Assembly: GCA_030706665.1 (NCBI GenBank)
Contig: JAUZOB010000069.1
Coordinates: 1 to 12,284 of the forward strand
Length of the DNA: 12,284 nucleotides
Source of the DNA: Bacteroidota bacterium
GTDB taxonomy: Bacteria; Bacteroidota; Bacteroidia; Bacteroidales; Prolixibacteraceae
Reading direction: 5' to 3'
In this document: positions 1 through 6,620 of the stretch, piece by piece
Layout: every line of letters begins with the position of its first letter
How positions within the stretch are numbered: position 1 is the first letter of the stretch
Made by a program: the position numbers and the translations under genes
The notes under the pieces: generated by a model
Seen by the model: the letters and a program-made list of their open reading frames with translations, nothing else
Databases searched by the model: none
What the model was told of the DNA's origin: nothing

Positions 1-915
1 ATTAGCAGGATCAGAAGAAATAATTGGCACAATGGGATAATTCCCGGCATCTGTTTTATAATCTACCGGGTTATTATGGACATCCAAACAAATATAATTC
101 ACGGTTATCGGGTCCCCATTCTGAATTCCCGACAAGGTACTGCAGGTAAAAGCAGGATTTGCATCGCCATAAACCTTTGATTTATTGTCAACATTTACAG
201 TTAAGGGGGCCCGGGTTATTGCAAGAGTTCCATTAACCGTTTGCAGGTCATAACAATCATCGAAGCCATCAGATCCAAGTGTTATCGGATAATTTCCGAC
301 AGGACTTGTTTTATCTGCAGTTGTGGTGATAGTTGGCAAGTGATCTATAACGGCCGGAGTTTCTCCAGTTACAAAACCGGAATAAGAGATTTCCAACGCA
401 GGATTATCCGAGCCATAGATCTTAGTTTTATTTACTGCAGTCAGAATAAGTTTCCGCTTTTTAACAGTTACAACCTGCATTGCATTAGATGCCTCTTTCC
501 ATGCAGTCTTTGTTTGTCCCGCATAAATTGTGGCAGTTCCGAATTTCTTAAAGGTAAGGATCGTATCCCTGATTGTTACGATATCAGTATCGGGAGTGGA
601 ATAATAGATATTTGTTACATTGTCCCAATGAGTTGTAGAAACATGTAAAAAAATGGTATCACCATAACTTGCAGTTCTCGTTGCAGAGTCAAACTTCATT
701 GTAAGTTTATTGGTGGCAGGGATAGTGAAAAGACTCCGGTATTCTCTCGCAGACAAACGATTAAAACTAGTTCTATTTCCACTCAGCCATGATCCTTCAA
801 CATTTCCGGATGTACCTAAAAAGATAAAAAAGACCAATAATAACAATCCTCCTATTCTTGCTACCATTTGCCCAAAAAACTTTATCCGCACAAAGAAATG
901 TTTAATTGAATCCAT
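1..915 (-). CDS. MBG-domain surface/secreted protein, N-terminal part (truncated by window edge)
   Basis: This is an open frame of 305 codons read leftward from an ATG at 915-913 with no stop before the window edge, so the C-terminus is missing. Residues about 20-36 are strongly hydrophobic (GGLLLLVFFIFLG) after a basic start, which fits a signal peptide or anchor. Met17 is an alternative start that would give a more compact signal peptide. Residues about 72-153 look like a Big/Ig-like beta domain. Two tandem MBG-type repeats of about 82 residues follow, at about 156-237 and 238 onward, with paired motifs KIYGSDNPAL / KVYGDANPAF, YSGFVTGE, SPVGNYPITL / DAGNYPIVP and NGTLAITRAPLTV. In Bacteroidota such repeats build long cell-surface or secreted adhesin-like proteins, often with a C-terminal sorting domain, which cannot be checked here. 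The substrate or partner is unknown. No clear TAnnTTTG box precedes the gene. Confidence 0.85.
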   Translation of the reverse strand, partial: MDSIKHFFVRIKFFGQMVARIGGLLLLVFFIFLGTSGNVEGSWLSGNRTSFNRLSAREYRSLFTIPATNKLTMKFDSATRTASYGDTIFLHVSTTHWDNVTNIYYSTPDTDIVTIRDTILTFKKFGTATIYAGQTKTAWKEASNAMQVVTVKKRKLILTAVNKTKIYGSDNPALEISYSGFVTGETPAVIDHLPTITTTADKTSPVGNYPITLGSDGFDDCYDLQTVNGTLAITRAPLTVNVDNKSKVYGDANPAFTCSTLSGIQNGDPITVNYICLDVHNNPVDYKTDAGNYPIVPIISSDPAN

Positions 916-1021
916 TTGACAATACATTGCAAGGTGGTATATTAAACTATTTGGTATGCCCGGTTTTTATCACTTAGTGTGAGTCATTACACCGCAGATA
1001 CTTTCTCACAACTGATAAACC

Positions 1022-1128
1022 TTAACAAATAAACAAAATTTATTTTGACGAAACAATACTTTTAATTGACGAATAAACTATTTTATTTGACGAACAAGAC
1101 ATTTAAATTGATATCCGTATAAATTATG
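1022..1128. repeat. Tandem TTGACGAA repeats phased at 21 bp
   Basis: TTGACGAA starts at 1045, 1066 and 1087, exactly 21 bp apart. Each copy is followed by an AT-rich tail ending in a T run. A degenerate fourth copy (TTGATATC) starts at 1108, again 21 bp on. A further degenerate copy, TTAACAAATAAAC, begins at 1022 and differs at two bases from the 1066 copy (TTGACGAATAAAC). A 21-bp period is two helical turns, so equivalent bases lie on one face of the DNA. That is typical of repeated protein-binding sites, but the binding role is inference. The array lies 107-213 bp upstream of the MBG-protein start. Confidence 0.7.
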
Positions 1129-1298
1129 ATTCTTATTTTCCTTATTGAATAAATATCTGTGTGTTCAATATTTTCTTAGCATAAACAATAAGATATATAT
1201 AACCGCATCGTATTCTTATTACAGATTGCAAAATCATGACATTATATTACCTACGAGATGTGTGCATTGAAACATAAAAAGGAAGCAATCATGACATA

Positions 1299-1333
1299 AA
1301 TTCTGGCAATTATAGAGTGATCTCACCAGAATT
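1299..1333. repeat. Short inverted repeat, weak hairpin
   Basis: AATTCTGG (1299-1306) and CCAGAATT (1326-1333) are perfect 8-bp inverted repeats separated by 19 nt. There is no T tract, so this is not an intrinsic terminator. It could be an operator half-site pair or chance in AT-rich DNA. Confidence 0.35.
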
Positions 1334-1457
1334 ATTCTTTGTTGATTTTCAACGCAGTAGATATTACACCTCAAAATAGCAAGACGACAAGAAAATACAT
1401 ACCACCATTTCTACTTTTGCACAATGGATCATTGTTTTTCTTCCTTTCTTAAAATGA

Positions 1458-1485
1458 AAAAGCTGTCTTTAAAAAGACAGCTTTT
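1458..1485 (-). terminator. Intrinsic terminator, probably for the ketopantoate reductase transcript
   Basis: A 13-bp perfect stem pairs 1458-1470 with 1473-1485, with the core AAGCTGTCTTT/AAAGACAGCTT. On the minus strand it is followed by a T-rich stretch (TTTTTCATTTT), as expected for a terminator about 110 nt downstream of the gene ending at 1597. T runs flank both sides, so it could act in both directions, but no rightward gene precedes it. Confidence 0.75.
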
Positions 1486-1596
1486 CTATTTTGTGTGACA
1501 TTAAAAAAATTTATTTAATTTTTCTCCTTTTAAAATTCTATTTCAAAAAATTACGCTTTACCTATTTTGATTACTTAAGATAGTAAATTTCATTAT

Positions 1597-2511
1597 TTAA
1601 TACGTCGTCTGAATATAACGTAGTTGTTTTTCAAGCATCGCGACTTTCTTCATGTCGAAACCGGCTTTCTTCGCTTCGTGCACCGGACGGGAGTAAATGT
1701 ATTCAATCTCCATCGGGCGTTTATTATCGTAATCCAGTCGCATGCTGGGCGCATAAGAGGTCATCTTCTCTGTCAGATCAATCATATTATGTGCATAATC
1801 CACTTTCAGTGCAACGCCGCAATGATTGGCAGCTGTAACCACTTCGAGCATCATATCATACACCAATTGTCTGATATCTTTATTCTGAATCAATTGATCA
1901 GTCGTTGCATTCATCACTACCGTCATTCCATTAAAAGGGATGTTCCAGACTAATTTTTGCCAACGGGATTTGATAAGATCAGAAGAATATTCAGTCGGCA
2001 CTCCCGCACGATTAAAATCATCACATACTTTTTGAAGGATTGCAGGATCATTCATACGATAAACTCCCAAATTTAACTTTCCGTAATCCAGATGAGCAAT
2101 ATGCCCCGGTCCTATTTTATTTGAGCAAATAAAGGCCAATCCGCCTGCAATATTCAGATTCGGGAATTGCTTTGATACATCTTCTTCTACTCCCAGTCCA
2201 TTTTGGATCAGAATGACAAGACTATCCTTATGTGTTATAGCAGGAATAATATTCTTCAAGAGTCCGTTTCGGATAGTCTTTAGACAAACCAATACTACGT
2301 CGCAAGCAGGCATTGTCTCAGCTTTATTGTATGCCAATACATTATGAAGGTGAAAGTCGCCATATATTGAATCAACTTTCAAACCATTTTCTTTCACAAA
2401 TTTATAATCACTATTAAATAAAAAATGGACTTCCTGCCCCGAATGAGCCAACATTCCACCATAAAATCCGCCTAACGCACCAGGACCAACTACAGCATAT
2501 CTCAATGACAT
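1597..2511 (-). CDS. panE: 2-dehydropantoate 2-reductase (ketopantoate reductase) family protein
   Basis: This is a 304-residue NADP-dependent oxidoreductase of the usual family length. The enzyme reduces 2-dehydropantoate to pantoate in the cytoplasm, a step of pantothenate and hence coenzyme A synthesis. The N-terminal Rossmann motif is GPGALG (residues 9-14). An Asn in IQNGLG (N104) and the KLVWNIPFN segment (K186, N190, N194) fit the catalytic Lys and substrate-binding Asn pattern of PanE. S256 and E268 in the C-terminal helical domain lie at distances from K186 close to those of the corresponding E. coli residues. The start at 2511 sits about 15 nt before the Rossmann core, so no N-terminal extension is possible. 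It is a single-gene transcript, divergent from the carotenoid desaturase. Family members can act on other 2-oxo acids, so the exact substrate is inferred. coaE, another CoA-pathway gene, lies about 7 kb away in the same window, which may be coincidental. Confidence 0.85.
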   Translation of the reverse strand: MSLRYAVVGPGALGGFYGGMLAHSGQEVHFLFNSDYKFVKENGLKVDSIYGDFHLHNVLAYNKAETMPACDVVLVCLKTIRNGLLKNIIPAITHKDSLVILIQNGLGVEEDVSKQFPNLNIAGGLAFICSNKIGPGHIAHLDYGKLNLGVYRMNDPAILQKVCDDFNRAGVPTEYSSDLIKSRWQKLVWNIPFNGMTVVMNATTDQLIQNKDIRQLVYDMMLEVVTAANHCGVALKVDYAHNMIDLTEKMTSYAPSMRLDYDNKRPMEIEYIYSRPVHEAKKAGFDMKKVAMLEKQLRYIQTTY

Positions 2512-2546
2512 ATAAATCTTGTTTAGAATTCGCTTTTGATGTATTA

Positions 2547-2554
2547 CAAAAATA
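2547..2554 (-). promoter_or_regulatory. Candidate -7 box for panE
   Basis: The minus strand reads TATTTTTG, matching the Bacteroidota TAnnTTTG consensus. Transcription from it would start about 30 nt before the ATG at 2511. No clear -33 TTTG was found at the right distance, so it is only a candidate. Confidence 0.4.
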
Positions 2555-2703
2555 CATTACCGACTATATGAATCAGATTAGTCTGGCTGCTTTTCCATTG
2601 AAATATAATATAGAGGAAAGATTCAAAATTTAACAGATGAAGTATTAAAAAACGAAATGCTATTCATCAATGGAAATTACAATTCGTGAGTATTCCTGCC
2701 TTC

Positions 2704-2775
2704 CTGCACAGGGATGCATTTGACAAACAGCGATGTCTAATTCCGAACCTGACATCACGCAGCCATTCCGTGCAG
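2704..2775. repeat. Nested imperfect hairpin
   Basis: The outer stem pairs CTGCAC (2704-2709) with GTGCAG (2770-2775). After a bulged A it continues as GGGATG (2711-2716) with CATTCC (2764-2769), including one G-U pair. An inner stem pairs GATGTC (2732-2737) with GACATC (2751-2756). It has no T tract. It could be a structured RNA, the remains of a mobile sequence, or chance. Confidence 0.4.
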
Positions 2776-2844
2776 TTGTATTCTTTTTCAAAAGACTCCC
2801 GGGTCGGATGAAAAGGACCAACGTTAAACTACCGTAGCAGTACC

Positions 2845-2895
2845 GTTGAATTACCCTTTCTTTACCCAGGCTGGGTAAAGAAAGGGTAATTCAAC
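2845..2895. repeat. Perfect 51-bp palindrome (25-bp arms, 1-nt centre)
   Basis: The left arm 2845-2869 (begins GTTGAATTACCC, ends TTTACCCAG) is the exact reverse complement of the right arm 2871-2895, with a single G at 2870 between them. As RNA or single-stranded DNA it would form a 24-bp stem with a GGC loop. Pairing stops exactly at 2844/2896. No T tract follows on either strand, so it is not a classical terminator. It lies 256 nt before the carotenoid desaturase and 333 nt before panE. Possible roles are an operator for a dimeric regulator, abutted ends of a lost mobile element, or a processed RNA hairpin. None is proven. Confidence 0.9.
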
Positions 2896-3128
2896 AATAG
2901 TGTAACGGAAATAGAAATGTGCTTCTGTATTAACAAGATCAATAACAGAAATATCTTACCTTCACCGGAATCGGCATGTAGTTGAATTTCAGAAAGAGGA
3001 ATATGCAAGAATTTTTCAGGTATTCTTATCTTCTCAATGTTCAGAAAAAAGTTTTCTGTTGGCGTTTTTTGAATGTTAACGCTACAAACAAAAACATCAA
3101 AAGATTTAAGTTAAAATAGGAATCGTAG

Positions 3129-3136
3129 TATATTTG
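3129..3136 (+). promoter_or_regulatory. Candidate -7 box for the carotenoid desaturase
   Basis: TATATTTG matches the Bacteroidota TAnnTTTG consensus and lies 15 nt before the ATG at 3152, which would give a very short leader. The -33 region has only TTTA (3105-3108), a near match to TTTG. Confidence 0.5.
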
Positions 3137-3151
3137 TGAAAACCTTGATTT

Positions 3152-4630
3152 ATGAAACCTAAAGCTGTAATTATCGGTTCTGGAATAGGTGGACTCGCTA
3201 TCGCAATCCATCTGTCTAAAATGGGTTATTCAGTTGATCTTTTTGAAAAGAACTCATACCCCGGTGGAAAAATTTATGAATACAGAATTCAGGGGTATCG
3301 ATTTGATTCCGGTCCTTCGCTTTTTACAATGCCCAATCTGGTTGATGAGCTGTTTACATTAGCCGAAGAAAATCCTGCTGATTATCTCAAATATCATAAA
3401 CTTGAAAATATCTGTCGCTACTTCTACGACGACGGAACAATTATTGATGCCTGGAGTGACATAGACAAATTCATCAAAGAGATCTCGGAGAAACTGGGAG
3501 AAGATCCCGACCATCTATACCGATATTTCAAACGAGGTGAAGAATTATACAATATTGCATCGAACGCTTTAATATTTAACTCATTCCAACACTATTCAAA
3601 ACTCTTTAAGAAAGAGAATCTGCAGGTGGCCTTTCATCCGTTTAAACTGGATACAATGAAGAGTATACACGAACGCAACAGCTGTTCTTTTCTTAATCCA
3701 CATCTGATCCAACTCTTCGACCACTATGCAACTTATATTGGATCGAATCCATATTCTGCCCCTGCAACGCTCAAGATTATTCCACATCTTGAACACCATA
3801 TTGGAGTTTTTTATCCTGAAAAAGGAATGTATTCCATTATCAACGAACTTACCAATCTGGCCTTACGACTTGATGTTAAGATTCAATATAACACTCCTGT
3901 TGAAAAGGTACTAATCAGAGATGATCAGGCTGCCGGCGTAAGAATTAATGGAGAAGACAATACATATGACATTGTTGTAAGCGATGTAGATATCAATTAC
4001 TTCTATAAAAATTTATTAATTGAATCCCCTATTCCGGAATCAATTTCCCATATCGAACAATCCTCATCAGCTCTTGTTTTTTATTGGGGAATGGATTGTT
4101 TATTTCCGCAAATCGATCTGCATAACATATTCTTTTCTTCTTCTTATAAAGAAGAATTCGATTGTCTGTTTGAGCAGAAGACATTTTCAGAAGATCCGAC
4201 AGTATATCTTTATGTCAGTTCAAAACACATTCCTGAAGATGCTCCCCAAGGATGTGAAAACTGGTTTGTCATGGTAAATGCTCCTGTTAATGTTGGGCAG
4301 AATTGGGAAAATTTGATTGAAAATGCACGAAAAGCTATCATTTCAAAACTAAATCGTATTCTGAACCGTGATATTGAAGAGCATATAAAGTTTGAGAAGG
4401 TTATGGACCCACGGCAAATAGAGGAAGAGACCCGCTCCTGGCAAGGTTCCTTATACGGGAACAGTTCAAATGGTCCGTTTGCCGCACTTTATCGACATAC
4501 GAACTTTCATCGCCGCATAAAAGGTCTTTATTTTACAGGCGGAAGTGTGCATCCCGGTGGAGGAATCCCCCTTTGCCTTGCTTCTGCTAAAATTGTCGCC
4601 CAAGAAGTTATCAACGACTGGATCAGCTAA
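3152..4630 (+). CDS. crtD: CrtI/CrtD-type carotenoid desaturase (probable 1-hydroxycarotenoid 3,4-desaturase)
   Basis: This is a 492-residue FAD-dependent amine-oxidase-fold desaturase of normal CrtI-family length. The N-terminal dinucleotide motif GSGIGG (residues 9-14) is followed by the ribose-binding acidic residue in LFEKN (E32) and by YPGGK. The C-terminal FAD/carotenoid signature GGSVHPGGGIP lies at about 463-473. Segments such as FDSGPSLFTMPNLVDELF, SSSALVFYWG, LHNIFFSS and ENWFVMVNAP resemble, from memory, the Bacteroidota CrtD branch more than CrtI phytoene desaturase, which usually has GPSWYWMPDVF at the equivalent place. CrtD acts late in making monocyclic or acyclic hydroxylated carotenoids such as saproxanthin-type pigments, at the membrane. 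No crtB, crtI, crtY or crtZ lies nearby, so partners must be elsewhere or the role differs. The family call is firm and the CrtD subtype moderate. It is separated from the next gene by 159 bp. Confidence 0.82.
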   Translation: MKPKAVIIGSGIGGLAIAIHLSKMGYSVDLFEKNSYPGGKIYEYRIQGYRFDSGPSLFTMPNLVDELFTLAEENPADYLKYHKLENICRYFYDDGTIIDAWSDIDKFIKEISEKLGEDPDHLYRYFKRGEELYNIASNALIFNSFQHYSKLFKKENLQVAFHPFKLDTMKSIHERNSCSFLNPHLIQLFDHYATYIGSNPYSAPATLKIIPHLEHHIGVFYPEKGMYSIINELTNLALRLDVKIQYNTPVEKVLIRDDQAAGVRINGEDNTYDIVVSDVDINYFYKNLLIESPIPESISHIEQSSSALVFYWGMDCLFPQIDLHNIFFSSSYKEEFDCLFEQKTFSEDPTVYLYVSSKHIPEDAPQGCENWFVMVNAPVNVGQNWENLIENARKAIISKLNRILNRDIEEHIKFEKVMDPRQIEEETRSWQGSLYGNSSNGPFAALYRHTNFHRRIKGLYFTGGSVHPGGGIPLCLASAKIVAQEVINDWIS

Positions 4631-4789
4631 TCGATTCTTTCTTTTTTTAATAGGATTAGTGACTGTTCTGTTTATCTTCTGAAAAAAGCAATAATAATTT
4701 AACACAGATAAAATAGCCTGTTTTTTTCACTTTTATAATAATGCTTCGCCCTCTTTTTTGCAACTTTGAATGATTAGAAATTTTTAATT

Positions 4790-5815
4790 ATGAGTTTAAG
4801 AGGATTTGCAAGTGACAATAATTCCGGAGTACATCCGGATATTCTAAAAGCTTTGGCAGAAGCCAATGTAGGTCATGCCACCGGATATGGTGATGATATA
4901 TGGACACATCGCGCTGTTGAAAAATTCAAAGAAGAATTCGGTCAGGAGATCGATGTTTACTTTGTTTTCAATGGCACGGGAGCCAATGTGCTAAGTTTAA
5001 AAACACTTAGTCGTTCATTCAACTCCATTATCTGTGCCGACACAGCACACATCCATGTTGATGAATGCGGTGCTCCTGAGCGTTTTACCGGATGTAAACT
5101 AATCCCGATCCATACTCCGGACGGTAAATTAACTCCTGAATTAATAAAACCCCATTTGCATGGATTCGATTTCGAGCACCATAGTCAGCCGGGAGTAATC
5201 TCAATTACACAAGTTACTGAAATAGGTACACTTTATACCGTTGACGAAATCAAAGCAATTTGTGATCTTGCGCATCAACATGGACTTCTGGTTCATATGG
5301 ACGGAGCCCGAATTGCCAATGCTGCAGTTTCGCTTAATCTTCCTTTTCGTGCGTTTACGGTTGATGCAGGGGTAGATGTAATCTCATTCGGCGGAACCAA
5401 GAATGGAATGATGTTCGGAGAAGCTGTTATCTTCTTTAATCCGGAATTATCAACGTATACTAAATACTATCGCAAACAAGAAACTCAGCTTTATTCTAAA
5501 ATGCGGTTTATCGGGGCGCAATTTGTTGCTTACTTTGAAAATCGACTATGGGAGAAAAATGCTTCTCATTCAAACAATATGGCTAAATTGCTGTACCAAA
5601 ACATAAAAGAGATTCCTGGCATTCAGGTAACCCAGTCAGTTGACGCCAATGGTGTCTTTGCCATCATTCCTCCGCGTTTAATTACGCTGCTTCAAAAAGA
5701 GTACTTCTTCTATATGTGGGATGAAAACCGTTCAGAAGTTCGATGGATGACCTCTTTTGACACGCAAAAGGAAGATATTGAGCGATTTACGGCACTCATA
5801 AAAGACAATATTTAA
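4790..5815 (+). CDS. ltaE: Low-specificity L-threonine aldolase (PLP-dependent)
   Basis: This is a 341-residue fold-type I PLP enzyme of standard threonine aldolase length. It cleaves L-threonine or L-allo-threonine to glycine and acetaldehyde in the cytoplasm. The N-terminus has the family pattern FASDNNSGVHPDIL. HMDGARIAN (residues 169-177) supplies the cofactor-binding Asp171 and Arg174. FGGTKNG holds the Schiff-base Lys204. The GTGANVLSL segment near residue 63 fits the phosphate-binding loop. The start at 4790 places the conserved SDN motif close to the N-terminus as usual. A near-match -7 box CAACTTTG lies at 4761-4768. The gene is followed 11 bp later by the rhomboid gene, probably on one transcript. 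No truncation or missing residue is seen. Confidence 0.93.
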   Translation: MSLRGFASDNNSGVHPDILKALAEANVGHATGYGDDIWTHRAVEKFKEEFGQEIDVYFVFNGTGANVLSLKTLSRSFNSIICADTAHIHVDECGAPERFTGCKLIPIHTPDGKLTPELIKPHLHGFDFEHHSQPGVISITQVTEIGTLYTVDEIKAICDLAHQHGLLVHMDGARIANAAVSLNLPFRAFTVDAGVDVISFGGTKNGMMFGEAVIFFNPELSTYTKYYRKQETQLYSKMRFIGAQFVAYFENRLWEKNASHSNNMAKLLYQNIKEIPGIQVTQSVDANGVFAIIPPRLITLLQKEYFFYMWDENRSEVRWMTSFDTQKEDIERFTALIKDNI

Positions 5816-5826
5816 ATGTAATTTTT

Positions 5827-6537
5827 ATGCCCATCTTCGGATTTTATCCAGATAACAGTAGTCCGGTAGAAAAAGAACTGGAAAAGAAGGTCTTCCGATA
5901 CAGCCTTATCTTTCCGCTCTTTTTTACCGGATTATTTTGGGTGATGAAGATTATGGAGTCGATCTTTGGTTTCGAATCTTACAAGTTGGGCATTTATCCT
6001 CTTTATCCGTCAACTCTAACAGGGATACTCACAGCTCCGCTGGTTCATGCCAACTATGAACATCTAATTGCCAATTCAGCCCCATTTCTGGTTCTTTCTG
6101 CCGCCTTAAGCTATTTTTACAGAGGCTTGTCATACCGGATTTTCTGGTTTATTTATTTTTTTTCCGGACGATTTGTTTGGATTTTCGGAAGACCTGCCTG
6201 GCATATAGGGGCAAGCGGAGTGATTTATGGAATGGCTTCGTTCCTTTTCTTCAGCGGGGTATTCAGAAGTGATACAAAACTGCTGACAATCGCTTTGATT
6301 GTTGCCTTTTTGTATGGCGGTATGTTTTGGGGAATCTTCCCTTTCAAAGAAGATATGTCATGGGAAGCACATTTCGGAGGAGCAATTGCCGGACTATTCC
6401 TTGCTGTAATTTATCGAAACAGAGGTCCACGAAGAAAAGAGTTTGAATGGGAAACTTCAGAATCAGAAGATGACGAAGAGTTTTCAGATAAAACAACGGA
6501 TCAGGAAAACCAGAATGGCCCGTTTCCTGAAAAATGA
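5827..6537 (+). CDS. Rhomboid family intramembrane serine protease
   Basis: This is a 236-residue polytopic membrane protein. Hydrophobic segments lie at about 25-47, 62-75, 84-97, 103-121, 126-147, 152-172 and 180-196. The rhomboid catalytic dyad is intact: Ser130 in HIGASGVIYG and His182 in WEAHFGGAIAGL. The oxyanion-helping HxxxN pair is in NYEHLIANSAP (His79, Asn83). These enzymes cleave transmembrane substrates within the inner membrane, and the substrate cannot be read from sequence. The C-terminus (about 198-236) is a short basic stretch, then an acidic, low-complexity cytoplasmic tail (SESEDDEEF), unusual enough to suggest a regulatory or disordered extension. It is co-oriented 11 bp after the threonine aldolase and may simply share its transcript. 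Confidence 0.9.
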   Translation: MPIFGFYPDNSSPVEKELEKKVFRYSLIFPLFFTGLFWVMKIMESIFGFESYKLGIYPLYPSTLTGILTAPLVHANYEHLIANSAPFLVLSAALSYFYRGLSYRIFWFIYFFSGRFVWIFGRPAWHIGASGVIYGMASFLFFSGVFRSDTKLLTIALIVAFLYGGMFWGIFPFKEDMSWEAHFGGAIAGLFLAVIYRNRGPRRKEFEWETSESEDDEEFSDKTTDQENQNGPFPEK

Positions 6538-6570
6538 ATTGTATCAGGTTCAAGTATGCTTGAAAAAATA

Positions 6571-6578
6571 TATCTTTG
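6571..6578 (+). promoter_or_regulatory. Candidate -7 box starting the nusB operon
   Basis: TATCTTTG fully matches TAnnTTTG. It lies 33 nt after the rhomboid stop and 42 nt before the nusB ATG, which is a good place for an operon promoter. A clear -33 TTTG is not seen at the usual distance. Confidence 0.5.
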
Positions 6579-6620
6579 TACCCTTATTGATTCGCAAACC
6601 TTATTAATGTTCTTCGACAA

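Larger units (their letters stand above)
916..1596. other. Long intergenic region upstream of the MBG gene
   Basis: This is about 680 bases without a supportable gene, between two leftward genes. It is AT-rich and has short stops in the frames examined. It contains a phased tandem repeat (1022-1128), an 11-bp direct repeat AATCATGACAT at 1232-1242 and 1287-1297, a weak inverted repeat AATTCTGG/CCAGAATT at 1299-1306 and 1326-1333, and a terminator at 1458-1485. The part left of the terminator is presumably the regulatory region of the MBG-protein gene (inference). Confidence 0.6.
2512..3151. other. Divergent intergenic region with strong secondary structure
   Basis: This is about 640 bases between two divergently transcribed genes, with no supportable coding frame. 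It holds a -7-like box for each gene at its edges (2547-2554 minus, 3129-3136 plus), a compound hairpin (2704-2775), a TACCGT direct repeat (2830-2835 and 2841-2846) and a perfect palindrome (2845-2895). The distance is much longer than two simple promoters need. Confidence 0.6.

Noticed and set aside
241..648. Plus-strand open frame of 135 codons.
   Set aside because: It lies antisense to the MBG-repeat gene, whose frame shows clear domain repeats. The plus product is Cys/Ile/Ser-rich without motifs.
1022..1128. CRISPR array or plasmid iterons.
   Set aside because: The units are 21 bp with no spacer/repeat partition, copies are few, and no cas or replication-initiator gene is present.
1624..1953. 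Plus-strand open frame of 109 codons.
   Set aside because: It is antisense to the ketopantoate reductase gene, whose catalytic residues are all present. The His/Ile-rich product looks like a shadow.
2845..2895. Integron attC site: the palindrome begins GTTGAAT and ends ATTCAAC, which fit GTTRRRY and RYYYAAC.
   Set aside because: In attC the outer boxes are in the opposite order (RYYYAAC on the left, GTTRRRY on the right), there is an imperfect stem with extrahelical bases, and an integrase or cassettes are expected nearby. None of this is seen.
4704..4727. Terminator after the carotenoid desaturase (ACAG/CTGT stem followed by seven T).
   Set aside because: The stem is only 4 bp with a 10-nt loop, which is too weak to call.
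4761..4768. CAACTTTG as -7 box for the threonine aldolase gene.
   Set aside because: It differs from TAnnTTTG at the first base and no -33 TTTG is at a suitable distance. It is mentioned only as a near match.
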